Shown piece by piece: positions 1 to 12,360 of a stretch of 64,000 bases of DNA. The notes under the pieces are model-generated. The model did no database searches and was not told the origin of the DNA. It saw only the letters and a list, made by a program, of their open reading frames with translations. The position numbers and the translations under genes are program-made. Within the stretch, counting starts at the first letter, position 1; each line of letters starts with the position of its first letter. The stretch covers positions 153,453,577 to 153,517,576 of the forward strand of contig CP136065.1 of NCBI GenBank assembly GCA_032622095.1. Reading direction: 5' to 3'. This stretch comes from Siphonodentalium dalli (Eukaryota; Mollusca; Scaphopoda; Gadilida; Siphonodentaliidae).

Positions 1-144
1 CTAAAGCATGAAAATTTGCACATATGTACATATTCACATACTAATTGGTACTAGATATGGAGCCACGCTGAAATTTCACTTTAACCCCTCTTTTAAGGGG
101 TTTTCCAAATATAAAGAGCGTTTCGCGATGATATGATTTATTAA

Positions 145-613
145 AGGTACTCAACCCGATAAAACTCCTCTCAATTACTATTTCAATGGCTTCGGGGGTC
201 AAAAATATTTGATTCGAGTCGAGGAAGTCACCCATCAAAGCTCAGATTTGTTAGATATCGATTTTAGAAATCTATTATTTTTCATTACCGGGAATACTAT
301 CTGGCCCAGAACTCAGTCAAAATTGCGTAAAAATTACCACTTGATTTTAGAGTTATTCATCCTTGTCTGTTTGAATAGATTTGGAGTACACATCCAGAGC
401 AGATTACGGCAGTTATTGGTACTCATCTCGAGAACATAACAAATTTGAAAAATCAATATCTAATAACTCTGAGCTTTGTTTGATGGGTTCCTCGACTCTA
501 ATCAAATATTTTTTACCCCCAAAGCCAAAGAAATAGTAATATAGGACCCTCTGATCGGATTGTTGTTGTTGGAATCTGTTGAGATGGGGACCCTCTTTAC
601 GGGTTGAGTACCT
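145..613. mobile_element. TTAA-MITE family A, copy 1
   Basis: Terminal inverted repeats begin AGGTACTCAACCCGAT and are flanked on both sides by TTAA (141-144 and 614-617). The arms carry the family words TTTGATTCGAGTCGAGGAA and CAAAGCTCAGA facing each other. This is the most diverged copy, with extra sequence before the right end. TTAA duplication is the piggyBac hallmark; no transposase is present, so it is a non-autonomous fold-back element. Confidence 0.85.
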
Positions 614-689
614 TTAAATGTCGCAATCAATCTTACCATGAAATATGTGATTTAAAATTTGGAATATACATTAAGTGTGATTCTGCGAG

Positions 690-1600
690 ATATAATGTCA
701 CATCGTTAGGGTAAAATTGGAACTCCTGTCCAAGATGGCCGTAAAAATGGTAGCCGTAAGTGGAAAATTTGACGTGTTTTCACTAATATCTTCTAGATCA
801 GTTTCTGCTGTATGGAACTGATTCAGATTTGTTCATTTTTGTATTATTCATATTAATTGATCATTGGAGCAATGAAATATGCAATTCATGAGGTTCTAGC
901 CCCTTCCAATCCCTCAAAAAATATATTTTTCAGAACTCGGTATGAAAATCTCCGTTAGGATTCAAGTCATATTTTAACAAGAAATGGACAGAATTGTGCA
1001 AACTAAGTGATGCAAAACATGACTTATGAATATTTCAACTCAATGGACCAAAATTGTCACTTGCACTGAAAATGGCTGCCAAAATGGCGACCAAAACATG
1101 GGAAAAGTTAATATTGGCCCAGCATGATATGTAATCGTTTACAAGTTGTGGTCGATGATTAAAATTGTCTATTCTGTCTTATATACATTAAATTCTAACA
1201 TTTCTGATGCACATTGGTTGAGTGTTGCTAATGTAACAACTGACATTACCAGAATTATTGGATTTTTCTATCACAAACTTGACATCAAAATCGGCAAAAA
1301 TTAACTTTTCAGGTTTGGACCATTTATTCAAGTAAATGGAACTATCTTTGCTATCAAAAATGTTTGTTTTGATCGGTCTTAAATATGTCACACTAAATTG
1401 TTTTTAGACAAAATTAATCAAGATGGCTTCCAAAATGGCAACCACATTTGTTAAAAAAAAAAAGTTGATTTATTTTGATATATCCCGAACATGATTATTC
1501 TGTTCCCAAGGTTAGCAAACTGTAACTCACTTGGTTATTAATCATGTTACTTAATCCACTGACTACTACATGTTTCATTCACGTTGTCCCTGTACCTTGT
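690..1600. repeat. Diverged tandem repeat, ~345-bp period
   Basis: Three blocks around 732, 1070 and 1418 share a core of the type AAGATGGC(T/C)..AAAATGGC, spaced about 345 bp apart and embedded in weakly similar AT-rich sequence. The core resembles the AAGATGGCTGCTGGC word of the ~160-bp arrays elsewhere in the window, so this may be an old relative of that repeat. No coding signal is seen. Confidence 0.45.
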
Positions 1601-2077
1601 GACAAATTCATTTTAAATGATGTACTGTAGTATGGAATTTTGCCAAACATGTCTTTTGGGACTCTGGCCATATTTTTGAACGGAAATGGGCAGAAGGTCT
1701 AAACGGAACTGAGTGAAACCATATTATGTGGCTATTCTCAACCATTAGCATGAAAATGAACTTAATATATGGTGCATGGCAATGTGTCAGCCAGGGAGTG
1801 AATGTGTGTTCATAGATGAGGTGAATAGTTTTACAGGGAGTAATTGTATGGTCATTAATGGTGACTATTGGGTGACTATTGTCATGGATTGATGTACATA
1901 TGTACATGTATACATATGTTGGCTGTGAACAATTCTTTTACTAATCTACTGCACAAAATAATTCGGGACATATACTGAAGACAAATATGGAAGACCGGAT
2001 AGTATGCCTGAGCTGGGAATATACTTGGAGAAGTTCTCTCATTCTCCTCACCATCAGGATCGGATTGTACTCACCAT

Positions 2078-2279
2078 AGAGAATAATTCACAATGGGCAT
2101 CCTTGTCGGGAATATACAGCATATCTAAATTCTCTGATCATAAATTGTACAGTGGCGTAGGGTTCTGACCATAAATTTTACAGTGGTACTTACTGCCATA
2201 TACACCACTGTACAATTTATGATCAGATAATTTCCATTTGGCGTATATTCCAAGGATGCACATTGTGAATTATTCTCTG
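2078..2279. mobile_element. Palindromic element (fold-back, unassigned)
   Basis: Outer arms AGAGAATAATTCACAATG (2078 onward) and the reverse complement ending at 2279 enclose a second inverted repeat around TCATAAATTGTACAGTGG. The whole unit folds on itself over about 200 bp. The target duplication is not clear. Confidence 0.7.
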
Positions 2280-2520
2280 TTAAACAATTTGACAAACCAA
2301 CTAACAAGTTAGAACTGGACAGCACAGAACCAATTGACTGCATTCCAATGGGCTGTTGTAATTTTGTGTATACTATTTATGTCTTTGTTGGGCACTTCCA
2401 TCTACATTTGCTATTTTACAATTATGTCGACAATATTTGCAACAACATCTTAATATGACCAAAGTTACAATGTATATGGCCAACGAAGTTATACCCGACG
2501 GAAGCACCACATGGAGTGTT

Positions 2521-2538
2521 GGGGGGGGGGGGGGGGGG
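2521..2538. repeat. Poly-G tract (G18)
   Basis: Eighteen consecutive G on the plus strand, next to a short purine-rich stretch. Comparable G or C runs occur near 3307, 3640, 28671, 45245 and 45637. These may form G-quadruplexes, and their lengths are unreliable in most sequencing. Confidence 0.9.
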
Positions 2539-2574
2539 TCACACCCTATATGTACTCCCATAATTTACGGCCCT

Positions 2575-4478
2575 GTTACGCATTGTTCATATACTCAGTT
2601 AATATTGAAAAGATATCGTTCTAGTTCGTGGTGTGTTCTAGTCTTCAAATTGGGTAGGGAGTCCTAAAATTATTTGCCACAGCCGCTTTTTGTAAAGTGT
2701 CCCTGGCTGTCGGGTACTAACCCATCTATAACAATTGTGCATTTCCTGATAGAATAGCCATTTGTCCACACCGTCGTTTGACATAAGAGCAAATCCATTC
2801 AGTTCGTGCTGGTGGGTTCAATGGTTTACATGTGGTAGGAGGTTCTTCGAAACAGTCAAATTTCGCCTTTATCGTTTGCCATCTGCTTTTTGTAAGGTAC
2901 CACATGCTTTCGCAAACCAACATATCATTAAACATTGCATCTTTTCTAATAGAACAGCCATTCGTCCACAATATCTGGTGATATTGAGAGCATATCTCTT
3001 CAGCTGTTGGTGTGTTCAAGACTTCAAATAGGGATTCGGTCCCCAAAAACATGCAGTGAAAAATTATTCGTTTTCCAGCCGCTTGTCAAAAGTGCCATAG
3101 GCTTTCGGGAATCATCTTGTCCATAACATGTGTATTTCCTGATAATATACTGCCATTTGTCCTCATCCTCTGATAAAATTAAGAGCATATCATTTCAGTT
3201 CGTGGTGTGTTTAAGACTTCAAGTGGAATAGTGGTGGTCCTCAAAACATAGAACATTCGCATTTCGTATTAGCCAACAGCTTTTTGTAAAGTGTCCCAGG
3301 TTTCGGGGGGGGGGGGGACCACTCATATCATTTTATAACTGCCTGATAGCATTACCATTCGTTCACACGCTCAGCTAAGTTGGAGAGTATATAACTTTAG
3401 TTAATGGTGTGTTCAACTTCAAGAGTTCAAATGAGTTAAGGGGTCCCAAAAAACGGTGAGAATTCGCCTTTCTCGTTTACCAACTGCTTTTTTTGTGAAG
3501 TGTCCCAGACATTCAGGAACCAACCCACTCATTAAATATGTGTATTTCCTGATATAACTACCATTTGTCTACACCATCAGTTAATATTGGGAGCATATCC
3601 TTTCAGTTCGAGGTGTGTTTTAAGACTTTGAATGGGGTATGGGGGGGGGGGGTATCAAACAAAGAAAATTCAACTTTAGTATTTGTCAGCCGACTTTTTG
3701 TACCCTGGGATTTCGGGAACGTAAAGTACCCTGGGATATAAATTGTATATTCCCTGATAGGACTAACTTTCGTTCACAATTTCAGTTAATATTAAGAGCA
3801 CAGCTTCGGTGCATGGTATGTTCAAGAGTTTAAATGGGTTAAGGGGTCCCAAAAAAAGATAAAATATTCGCCTTTCCAATTTGCATGTCACCTGCCTTCC
3901 TCTTTTGTAAAGTGCCAAAGGCTTTCGGAACCAACCCATCCATAAACATTGTGTATGTTCTGATACTTCTCTCCTAGCTTTGCCCACATTCAATATGAGA
4001 ACAATCCTATCAGTTCCTGATGTATTCAACTGTAACACTTGAATTGGGTAGGGGCCGGGTCCTCAAAACATAGAAAATTTGTCTTTCTTATTTATCAACC
4101 GCTTTGTGTAAAGCAACACAGGCTTTTGGGAAACAAGCCACTCATATACAGTATGTATTGCCTTATAGAACTACCTTCCATTCATACTCTCGGTTAATAT
4201 AGAGGACATATAGATTCACAATTTCAGTTCATACTGTGTTCAAGATTTTAAATCAGTTAGAGTGTTTTCAACAAAAAAATCGCCTTTCCTATTTGCCATT
4301 CATCCGAGTTTTGTTAAGTGCCACACTTATCTTGGGAACCAACCAATCCATAAACATTGTGTATTTCCTTATATAACTATCCTTTGTCCATAACTTCAGT
4401 TAATATTGGTGTTATCCTTTCAGTTCGTGGTGTGTTGAATACTTCTAATAGTGTAAGGGACCTAAAAACATAGAACAT
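2575..4478. repeat. Tandem array, ~200-bp unit, ~9 copies
   Basis: A unit of about 200 bp recurs roughly nine times. Diagnostic words are GCTTTTTGTAAAGTG (near 2686, 2885, 3280, 3485, 3895 and later), TTTCCTGATA, CAGTTAATATTG, TTCGTGGTGTGTTCAAG and GGGTCCCAAAAA. Copies are clearly diverged from one another by substitutions and small indels, so the array is old. No conserved frame runs through the units. It looks like a satellite-like block or the core of a larger element. Confidence 0.85.
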
Positions 4479-4689
4479 GTTTGAGCTAATGCTTGGTCAG
4501 ACTAGTTTATGAGATATAAAACACAATATCTATTTTTTTCTATATTTTGGTCGATTTAGAGGACACTAACAATCACTATTAAAGGCAGCGACTATGATTT
4601 TGTTCTGTATATTTTGTCTATATTATGTGTCGTGTATAACAAATACTTCAGTTCTACAAATTTGCTATATATTAGTATAAAATTACATG
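4479..4689. other. Short unassigned stretch between arrays
   Basis: AT-rich sequence between the ~200-bp array and the following tandem-core element. I see no exon, hairpin or repeat in it. Confidence 0.5.
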
Positions 4690-5710
4690 CATGTTATAAA
4701 TATGAAAGTGTCAATTACACTGTAGCTCAATTTGGGAAGGAGTTATTTTTTTTGCTGAGCAATGAATACAATGATAAAGAAGGAAAGTAAACTAGAGGTC
4801 ACCCTGAAGATCCATATGAAGTTTGGTGATGATCGGATGAGGGATGTGGTCTGTAGGATTTAGTCATACAAAGATTAAATTCCAAGATGGCCACTGGCGG
4901 CCATGTTTTACAACAAATTTTGGTCAAAATAGGAGGCTCCCATCTAGAGGTCACCCCGAAGATCCATATGAAGTTTGGTGACAATCGGAAGAGAGATGAC
5001 GGCTGCAGGCTGTGCCGATGGATTAAAATTTGAGATCAAAGATGGCTGCTGGCGGCCATGTTTTTTTTTACGAATTTCTGTCAAAATTGGAGGCTTCTAT
5101 TTAGAGGTCACCCCGAAGATCCATATGATGTTTGGTGATGATCGGATGAAGGATGTGGTCTGTAGGGTGTGCCAAAGGATTTAGTCATGCAAAGAGTAAA
5201 ATCCAAGATGGCTGCTAGCTGCCACAAGTTTTAATGAATTTTTGTCAAAATAGGAGGCTCCCAGCTAGAGGTCACCCCGAAGATCCATATGAAGTTTGGT
5301 GACCATCGAATGTGAGATGCGGGCTGCAGGGTGAGCCGTTGGATTCAAATTTTAAATTCAAGATTGCTGCTGGCGGCCAAATGTTTTTAATGAATTTTGG
5401 TCAAAATAGAAGGCTCCCATCTAGAGGTCACCCGTAAATCCATATGAAGTTTGGTGACGATCGGATGAGAGATGTGACCTGTAGGATGTGCTAACGGAAA
5501 TTGTTGATGGACACACGGACGGACGACAGATGCCAACCCATGGCTATAGCTCAAACTTGACTATGTCAAGTTGAGCTAAAAATGACCCAGCCATAAATAG
5601 GGGTTGTGGGATGTGCCGATGGATTCAAATTTGAAATCCAAGATGGCTGCTGGCAGCCATGTTTTTCATCGAAATTCGGAAAAATTTTATACGTTGTAAA
5701 ATTGAGCTAA
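4690..5710. mobile_element. Tandem-core element, ~160-bp units (pearl/HINE-like)
   Basis: A head segment near 4690-4795, containing GTAGCTCAATTTGGGAAGG, is followed by about five units of ~150-165 bp. Each unit holds AAGATCCATATGAAGTTTGG, GATCGGATGAG and CCAAGATGGCTGCTGGC. The tail near 5500-5580 holds a GGACGGACGACAGATGCC word and a short hairpin (CAAACTTGACTATGTCAAGTT). Another partial unit follows at 5590-5710. The same head and tail recur in the array at 60600-62760, so head, core and tail behave as one mobile unit. A central tandem core between unique ends is what is known of bivalve pearl-type/HINE elements; the assignment is inference. Confidence 0.65.
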
Positions 5711-5717
5711 AAATGTG

Positions 5718-6912
5718 TTTTAGTTGTAACTGGGGGTTTGGAAGCCAGGGGACATCTTTAACCACTCTCGTGGTGTCTACGGATCCGGTTTTCATCACAT
5801 TAATCATAATTTTGACCCATTAGAATAATTTTTAAAAGTGTATGTTGTCGTTATCATAGAAATATATTTTTTTCGATCAAAACATCTTTGGGGAGAGGTA
5901 GCGAAAATCCAATATATCGCAAACCGTTCAAAATGTCTGCCAAATTCTTCATACATATGATGTCCAGATAACTACTGATCAATATGCAGGGTCCGCGCTG
6001 GACCGAAATTTACTTTTGCCAAATAATTTGCCAAATGAAAATATTTTTTGCCAAATTATTTTAGCAATTGCCAAATCCTATCATCCGATATTATCATTTT
6101 CTGCAACCGTAAGTCTTATGTTTCGACACTCGCGGATTGAACGACTTTTGATATCGATAGAAAAGCAGGCAGTTAATAATTAATTATACTCGCATCTCTA
6201 TTGTGGTTTATCATACAACAATATGCCGATCACCGAACAATACAATGGTAGAAGGGTTTCTCCATCAGAAGAACACATCACAGGAGGATTAGTAATCCCT
6301 CCCACCATCAGTACTAATGCCATGAGATTGACTGCATTTTAAAAGAGGTGTTAACTTTCCCTAAACCTTATAAAACACCACTAATATAATTATGTTGTAA
6401 GAGTTTCCTGAACTGAATGGTATTGATTGACCAATATTTTTTTCAAATTTCTTGAGGAATTAAAAAGTAACTTGCCAAAACTTTTGCCAAATGAAAATAT
6501 ATTTTGCCAAATGTGAATTATTTTTGCCATTGGCAAATTTGGCAAGTTGCAGCACGAACCCTGTCCATATGCATTATACTAGTTTTTCACGTGTTGTTTA
6601 TAAAAAATATGTTGATAATACAAAATTGATGTTAATGCATGCAGAATTACCTATTATCAATAAAATATGCTGTTGTAACTGGGGGCCACATCTGCAATCA
6701 ATTAAATGGTGTCTCTGGATCAACCTTTCAGTACACAATGCATATTGGGTCCCATTAAGATCAATTAGAAAATGTTGTAAAATCGTTATAAAAATTATGT
6801 AATTTTTCAACCAAAAACATGTTTGGGGGAGGGGTAGCTAAAATCCAGTATCTTGTAAACCGTTTAAAATGTATGTTAACTTCTTTCTGCATATGCTTAT
6901 AAGATATCTACT
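5718..6912. repeat. Direct repeat pair flanking an inserted element
   Basis: Sequence at 5718-5980 (starting GTTGTAACTGGGGG) and at 6671-6912 (same start) align with each other through AAAATCCA, TTGTAAACCGTT/CGCAAACCGTT and CATATG..AGATA words, with substantial divergence. They bracket the inverted-ended element at 5981-6570. The simplest reading is a duplicated segment with a later insertion between or at the end of one copy. Confidence 0.5.
5981..6570. mobile_element. Inverted-ended TTGCCAAAT repeat element
   Basis: The left end ATATGCAGGGTCCGCGCTG and the right end CAGCACGAACCCTGTCCATAT are imperfect inverted repeats. Just inside both ends are runs of the word TTGCCAAAT. A fragment with the same words lies at about 24530-24605 in intron-flanking DNA. 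No coding capacity is seen; class unknown. Confidence 0.5.
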
Positions 6913-7846
6913 AGACCACATGGATTAAACATTTCGTCATACTCGCAATATCCTCTGGAATGATAATGTTTGAAAACAAATATTTCTGTGAAGAACAGTG
7001 AAGAAGGGCAATTTTTCAGCAATAAATAAATGTTTCGGTTCCAAATGGCAGGAAAATCCAACACGTTTTTCCTATCAAGTAGAGATATGGTATGATGTAG
7101 TAAATTTACCCCCAACAATGTTGGCAAATAAGTTAGGACTTAACAAAATCATTAATTGCTGAAAAAGTCACTGGTGGGCATCGTTCATCGTCGATTTGAC
7201 AGTTAATAGCCACCACCGTTTCAGTTATTTTTCACTATCATTTTTATGAAAAATATATATTTCTCCTTAAAAAAAATTGGTTTCCACATGTTCTACCGTG
7301 GGTAGGGGTAACGACCACTTTTGGCATTTGGCCGCTGCACTACTAATCATCTTGTTACTCTAATTTTCTGATAAAATACACACACATTAAATTGTAGACC
7401 GACGCTGGGCATAGGAGCATAAGCTTCTAATCTTTTTGAAGTTTGTTATAAAACATGTGGTGCGTGATTCTGCCTCGTTTAAAAATCATTGATGGGATAT
7501 CTATTATTGATTTAGAACTAAGAGAACATAATACATAATTTTCGGTTGACATTAATTGATTTCCTCATGAGTAAAATAGAGTGCCTGATCTGAGACACTG
7601 CTAGAGTCGAAGATTCTTGATTTTATTGAAATTTGTCATGAAGAGCAGATTTTTAGATTACCCATTTTAAATGGGCCTTTCCCATTGAGGAAAATTTGCA
7701 CCATAGAAGCTTATAATTGGTCATTTCTATGAGAGACATATAATATGTGAAATAATTTGTCAATGTGAAAATCAAATCTTGATGCTGTTGTGCTGCGATC
7801 AATACACCGGTAGGTCAATAGATAGATGTCATACACATATACATAG

Positions 7847-8009
7847 ACAGAACACAACGCGCATCTTAATCGAGACTCTTTTATCGAATGAGTTGCGGAT
7901 GGCCCAAGGATATATTTCGCGAGAGCGTAGCTCGAGCAAAATATAACTTTGCGCCGTCCGCAACGAGTTCGATAAAAGATTCGAGATTATGATGCAAGTT
8001 GTGTTCTGT
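7847..8009. mobile_element. Palindromic MITE, ACAGAACACAACG ends
   Basis: Arms starting ACAGAACACAACGCGCATC, then CGAGACTCTTTTATCGAA, face their reverse complement, which ends at GTTGTGTTCTGT. The stem is imperfect but extends nearly the whole length, around a GC-richer centre (GCGAGAGCGTAGCTCGAGC). Target duplication is unclear. Confidence 0.7.
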
Positions 8010-8513
8010 ATTTATTCTACAACGTTCAGTCAGATAAGTTCAATCCATGAATGTCACATTCATTGTTACTATAGCTACCTTTATTGTGATTTAAGTCTGA
8101 CAAATGACCAGTAATTATGGGGGGATCACTGGAAGCGGATGATCGACTTAATGTACGTCATCTTTCTTTGCGACAACGTCAACACAAATAGTTCTGGCTT
8201 GTATTCCCCTAGAGGTATACACTAATATGTATTCAAAGGCTGGGATTCCGTTGAATACATGTGACTCACGTCAATGGGTGTGGAATAAAGTCTTAATAAG
8301 CTTGACAAAAATAAAATCCTGAGTGATAGGAGTTGGCCTCAAAAAGTAGAAGAAAATTAACAAGTCCATCGTTTACTGCAGCAAGGGGGTTCTTTTCTAC
8401 TTTTTTCCCTAATATCAGAAAGTTCCCTGTTGTGGTAACTTGATTTCATCAAATAAACTTCTATTAATTCGCTCAGTCTTTTCAGAATAAAATGAAGCAT
8501 GGATACAACTCTA

Positions 8514-8638
8514 TTGTGGTGGATTGGTGGTAACAGTTGATGGCTTGGAGTTTATGTTCAACCGAGTCACAAAGTGACGAATTTGAACATAGGCTCAAGC
8601 TGTCAATGTCACACCATGTTACTATCAATCCACCACAA
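8514..8638. mobile_element. Short palindromic MITE, TA-flanked
   Basis: Ends TTGTGGTGGATTG and CAATCCACCACAA are exact inverted repeats, each flanked by TA (8512-8513, 8639-8640). Weaker complementarity continues inward. A TA duplication is typical of Tc1/mariner-type non-autonomous elements. Confidence 0.7.
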
Positions 8639-8976
8639 TAACGTATATGTTCTGCTGACAGTCCTGGTCATTCATAGAAATTTGACATTTATTCCGAATA
8701 ATGATCAGCAGAACATTTTAAAATCTCTTTATCATATTGCTCTCTCCATAACGTTTTTCAACGTAAATGAAAAAAGCAGGCCAGCGAGAGACAATGAAAC
8801 AGTTGTCTTGGTTTCCCTTATGTTGATGGCTCTAGAAACATGGGATACATTGTTGCGAGCTCTCTGACCAATCAAAGATGTTGCTTCTTACAGGAGGTGG
8901 AACATATAAATATTTATCAGATCTACTTCAAACCCAGGAATATAAAAATATGTTTAACAATCAGGCCTGAGTTTAA

Positions 8977-9397
8977 AGGTACTCAATCCGATCAGACGCT
9001 CCTAAATAACTATTTATTTGGCTTCGAGGAACCCACCCGTCAAAGCTCAGATTGATCAGATATGGATTTTTGAAGTTTGTGATTTCAATTGTTAAATTAC
9101 CAGAAACACGAGGTCAAATGGACGGTCTTGCAGATAAAGATGAATAACTCTAAAATCAAGTGGTTATTATTACCACTTGATTTTAGAGTTATCCATCTTT
9201 ATCTGCAAGACCGTCCGTTTGACCCTCGTGCTTCAATCAGTTTGTGGCCCACAAACAATAGAAACCGCAAAGTTCAAACATCGATATCTAATCACTCTGA
9301 GCTTTGATGGGTGGGTTCCTCGACTCGAATCAAATATTTTTTACCCCCGAAGCCAAAGAAATAGTAATTTAGGAGTGTCTGATCGGATTGAGTACCT
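8977..9397. mobile_element. TTAA-MITE family A, copy 2
   Basis: TIR AGGTACTCAATCCGATCAGA, flanked by TTAA at 8973-8976 and 9398-9401. The element folds along its whole length, with a near-perfect central stem (GGATAACTCTAAAATCAAG against its complement). Several open frames cross it only because both arms lack stops in some frames. Confidence 0.92.
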
Positions 9398-9624
9398 TTA
9401 ATATAGAAGTTTAAATGGAGTTTTAACTTCGCATCATATAAAACCATAAGAAGCCTGTTTTATCGGGACAAAACTGGATAAAAATGCAGTGATATAGCCT
9501 CTTTAATTAATCTCTTATATAAGAATATGCACCCATTCAAATATTACTCAAATGTTCCTAAAATTTATAGGAAGTCAAATAAATCCAAGTCACACATTTA
9601 GCAGTGCATCTTTATATGTGTTAA

Positions 9625-9887
9625 CCATTTCATGACGGGAGCTGCGCTGGTGCAGCATTAAATACCCTGTACCAGTGCATTCTCTTATAGATGCAGGTCT
9701 CCTTTTGGGAGCCTCACATATATAAGAGAATGCACTGGCTAACAAGGTCAAGGTAAAGGTAAATATTGTTAGGTCAATGTATTCTCTTATATATGAGAGG
9801 CTCCCTATGGGACACTCGCATATATAAGAGAATGCATTGGCACAGGATTTTTTCGCAAAATTTCAGGAAGCTCCAGTCATAGAAGTG
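9625..9887. mobile_element. Composite double-hairpin TTAA-MITE family C, copy 1
   Basis: TTAA at 9621-9624 and 9888-9891 flank a shell starting CCATTTCATGACGGGAGC. Inside are two successive hairpins built on TGCATTCTCTTATA(T/G)ATG, joined by a linker containing AAGGTAAATATTGTTAG. The inner block begins TA|CCCTGTACC. The right TTAA is also the left TTAA of the next element, so the two elements are directly abutted. Confidence 0.9.
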
Positions 9888-9891
9888 TTAA

Positions 9892-10994
9892 AGAGACATA
9901 AGGCACTCACAGACGGTAAATCACAAAAACAAATCATAAATGTTTGAACAACCACTGTCACTAAGAACATTGCAACATAGATAGAATCGTGTCTTATTTT
10001 TTATTATTAATAGCTCTTCAATGACAAGACATATCGTGATAAAACCTTTGTTATGTAAACATTACTGTTACAGTGCCAGCCATTTTGTCAACAAGAGAAA
10101 ATTCCAATCACATCATGATGGTCTACATTTCAGAAGGTCAGAGCAATATAAAATATTCCAGAAAACAATGATTTTCAACTTAAAGGGTTACAGTACTCAA
10201 ATGTTGTTGTTGGTTTCTATGGTCTCTGAGTCGTAGAATAAGGTAACCAGATTTCCATTATTTGAAAGTCTGTTGAGTACGAACTAATGTTACAGATGGC
10301 AGACTAGCTGGAATGCAAAAATACAAATGGTCGTTGTCAAGTAATTTTAGTAGTTTTCAAGCAAATGTATCAAATAAATGTTATATTATATGCATACTAG
10401 ACCCATATACTCATTTAAGTTATTGTGTAGTCACTATTCAGTGAGTGGCTTGTTTTTACGCCTCATATCAACATATTTTTGTACACGATCATGTGTGCCA
10501 CACATTGTCCAATCCACTATACATCCAATTAATTTGATTACGTCTTGCATACGGAAATTCATAATTTAATTTATGGCTAGAGCCATAAATTAAATTTATA
10601 TCAAATTATTAACTTTGATTTTATGATAACCTATTAACCTGAACATTTACAGAATACATCTTCGACTCAAATTACTTATTTTTCTATATATTATCGATAT
10701 TAGATCAATGTTATTTCCGGAAATTTATTGAAAATGGCATACAGTATCCCTTTAAGCATTTCATTTGCAATTATATTTGGCAATGTTTGTTGATAAAACG
10801 ACTTTCACTGTAACAATAATGTTTACATAACAATGATTTCAATATGTGAAATCTTGTCACTGGAGTGTTACCAATAATAAAAATAAGAACAAACGTTATC
10901 TATTTTTCCTTCTTAGTGATGATGGTTTTACAAACCTTTTTGTTTTTTTGAAACTTTTTTTCACATGTTAATACCTGCCATGTCTTATGTCCCT
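9892..10994. mobile_element. Long-TIR TTAA element, family G, copy 1 (1.1 kb)
   Basis: TTAA flanks (9888-9891, 10995-10998), ends AGAGACATAAG and CTTATGTCCCT, and inverted arms of roughly 200 bp: GTTATGTAAACATTACTG near 10050 faces its complement near 10820. The interior (about 10100-10790) carries no recognisable transposase. Copy 2, near 42872-43745, is interrupted by another element. Confidence 0.8.
10561..10600. repeat. Perfect short hairpin inside family G copy 1
   Basis: ATAATTTAATTTATGGCT and its complement AGCCATAAATTAAATTTAT abut with almost no loop. It lies in the interior of the long-TIR element and shows no U-run or other terminator context. Confidence 0.7.
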
Positions 10995-11375
10995 TTAACA
11001 ATTTGTCTTGTGAATATTGAATGAATTCTACTATTCAGCTATGACACTATAAAATTGGAGTGGTCCATTCTTCATTTTTAGGGATGTACATATACCACAC
11101 GATCAGACAACAGACAGTGGAAGCCTCTAATAACTCATTTCTAGTTATTTTCAGTAATGAGTTCAACAAACGCTGTTTGTAGAACTAATTAGCTGAGCAT
11201 TCATAAAGATAAAACAAATAACTTCTCCTAACAATTATTCAGTTATCAGAGTGCTAAAGATGTATTTTTATTAGATGATCAACAGTGATTTATCCAAAAA
11301 ATCAGGGTTAAATCAATTTTGATATCCCCCAATGCGCTACAGAAATATTTCAAAATCATCGCAAATAAGTAGAGT

Positions 11376-11455
11376 TATCCTTTACTGTTATTATTATAAT
11401 TACAATAAATATATATTTTATGTTGAAATTTAACAGAAATATTGGGGAAATAAAT
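11376..11455. repeat. Dispersed repeat, copy 1 of 2
   Basis: ATCCTTTACTGTTATTATTA to ATTGGGGAAATAA matches 13126-13202 in direct orientation with few differences. Nothing else marks its ends. Confidence 0.65.
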
Positions 11456-11608
11456 GGAGGAATATGGGAACTATATTTGTCTATTCTGCAGATGGTGAAG
11501 TGAACAGGCAGCAATCAGTTGTTGGTTTTGATACATCGATTGTAAGAATATTTATTGTCGTAAATGGCGAATTTCTTTGGAAATATAACAAAAATGATAT
11601 GTAGTGTT

Positions 11609-11740
11609 TTTGAGTTGATACCGAAAATAATGTCATTTGTGAACGACACAAATGTTGATTTTCGCAAGCGGCTTTTAGCAAAAATAACCATTTGTCTCAC
11701 TCACAAATGACATAATTTTCGATATCCACTCAATAATACT
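11609..11740. repeat. Imperfect inverted repeat
   Basis: GAGTTGATACCGAAAATAATG and the later ATAATTTTCGATATCCACTC are inverted copies, together with CATTTGTGA/TCACAAATG inside them. It is probably another decayed fold-back element, without visible target duplication. Confidence 0.55.
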
Positions 11741-11851
11741 AGATATCCTCTGTTTATCTCCCTTGTTGGAATGGTCAGTTTAAAAAGCTCAAGTAGCTGT
11801 CAGCTACAAATGAATCCTCAAGGGTGTTTCTCTGCCTGTTGTCTGCATATA

Positions 11852-12062
11852 CAGTAATGCTCTAAATAATCGACTCCTTAACCACAGCAGAATTATGGGT
11901 AATTTTTCAGGATTTAGTCGGAAATATGGCTTGTTGCCATTCATCGGAAAGCTCTGTGAGAGCTTTCTGGTGAATGGCAACAAGCCATATTTCCGACTAA
12001 ATCCTGAAAAGTTACCCATAATTCTGCTGTGGTTAAGGAGTCGATTATTTAGGGCATTACTG
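11852..12062. mobile_element. TA-MITE family B, copy 1 (full palindrome)
   Basis: Begins CAGTAATGCTCTAAATAATC, flanked by TA at 11850-11851 and 12063-12064. Almost the whole 211 bp is one palindrome through CCACAGCAGAATTATGGG and AAATATGGCTTGTTGCCA, with a tiny loop at CTCTGTGAGAG. Ends of the CAGT type next to TA match Tc1-like non-autonomous elements. No transposase. Confidence 0.93.
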
Positions 12063-12360
12063 TAGTATCTAGCTCCTAACAACCCAAACACCAATTAAAA
12101 ATGGAGAATTCCAATGTATCCTTTCAGAACTGAATGGGAGAATAATCCAGGAAACAAAGGGTTAAGTAATGATCACATGACCAATTTCAATCGAGTAAAT
12201 TTTTCCAAAAAAAATCTCACTGATAAGTGAGTGCCCATGTACTTTGCCCACTGAAAAATTGTAGCATTCAACTAATATTTCCGAAAATTCCAACCATACA
12301 ATGAAATCATTACAGAAAACACATTCAAACTGCAGAGAATTGTAAATGTTTAGTCCTTAA

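Noticed and set aside
4799-5184. Frames giving PPILTKICCKTWPP / FEIKDGCWRPC-like peptides
   Set aside because: They are the ~160-bp tandem unit translated in opposite frames; no start or splice context and frequent stops between units.
9641-9880. Rho-independent terminator-like hairpins
   Set aside because: Strong hairpins occur everywhere here, but this is eukaryotic DNA and they belong to MITEs without U-tracts or upstream genes.
11804-12094. Minus-strand 96-codon frame with NHSRIMGNFSGFSRKYG
   Set aside because: This peptide is the family B palindrome read through; identical pieces appear at 17768, 45444 and 54113.
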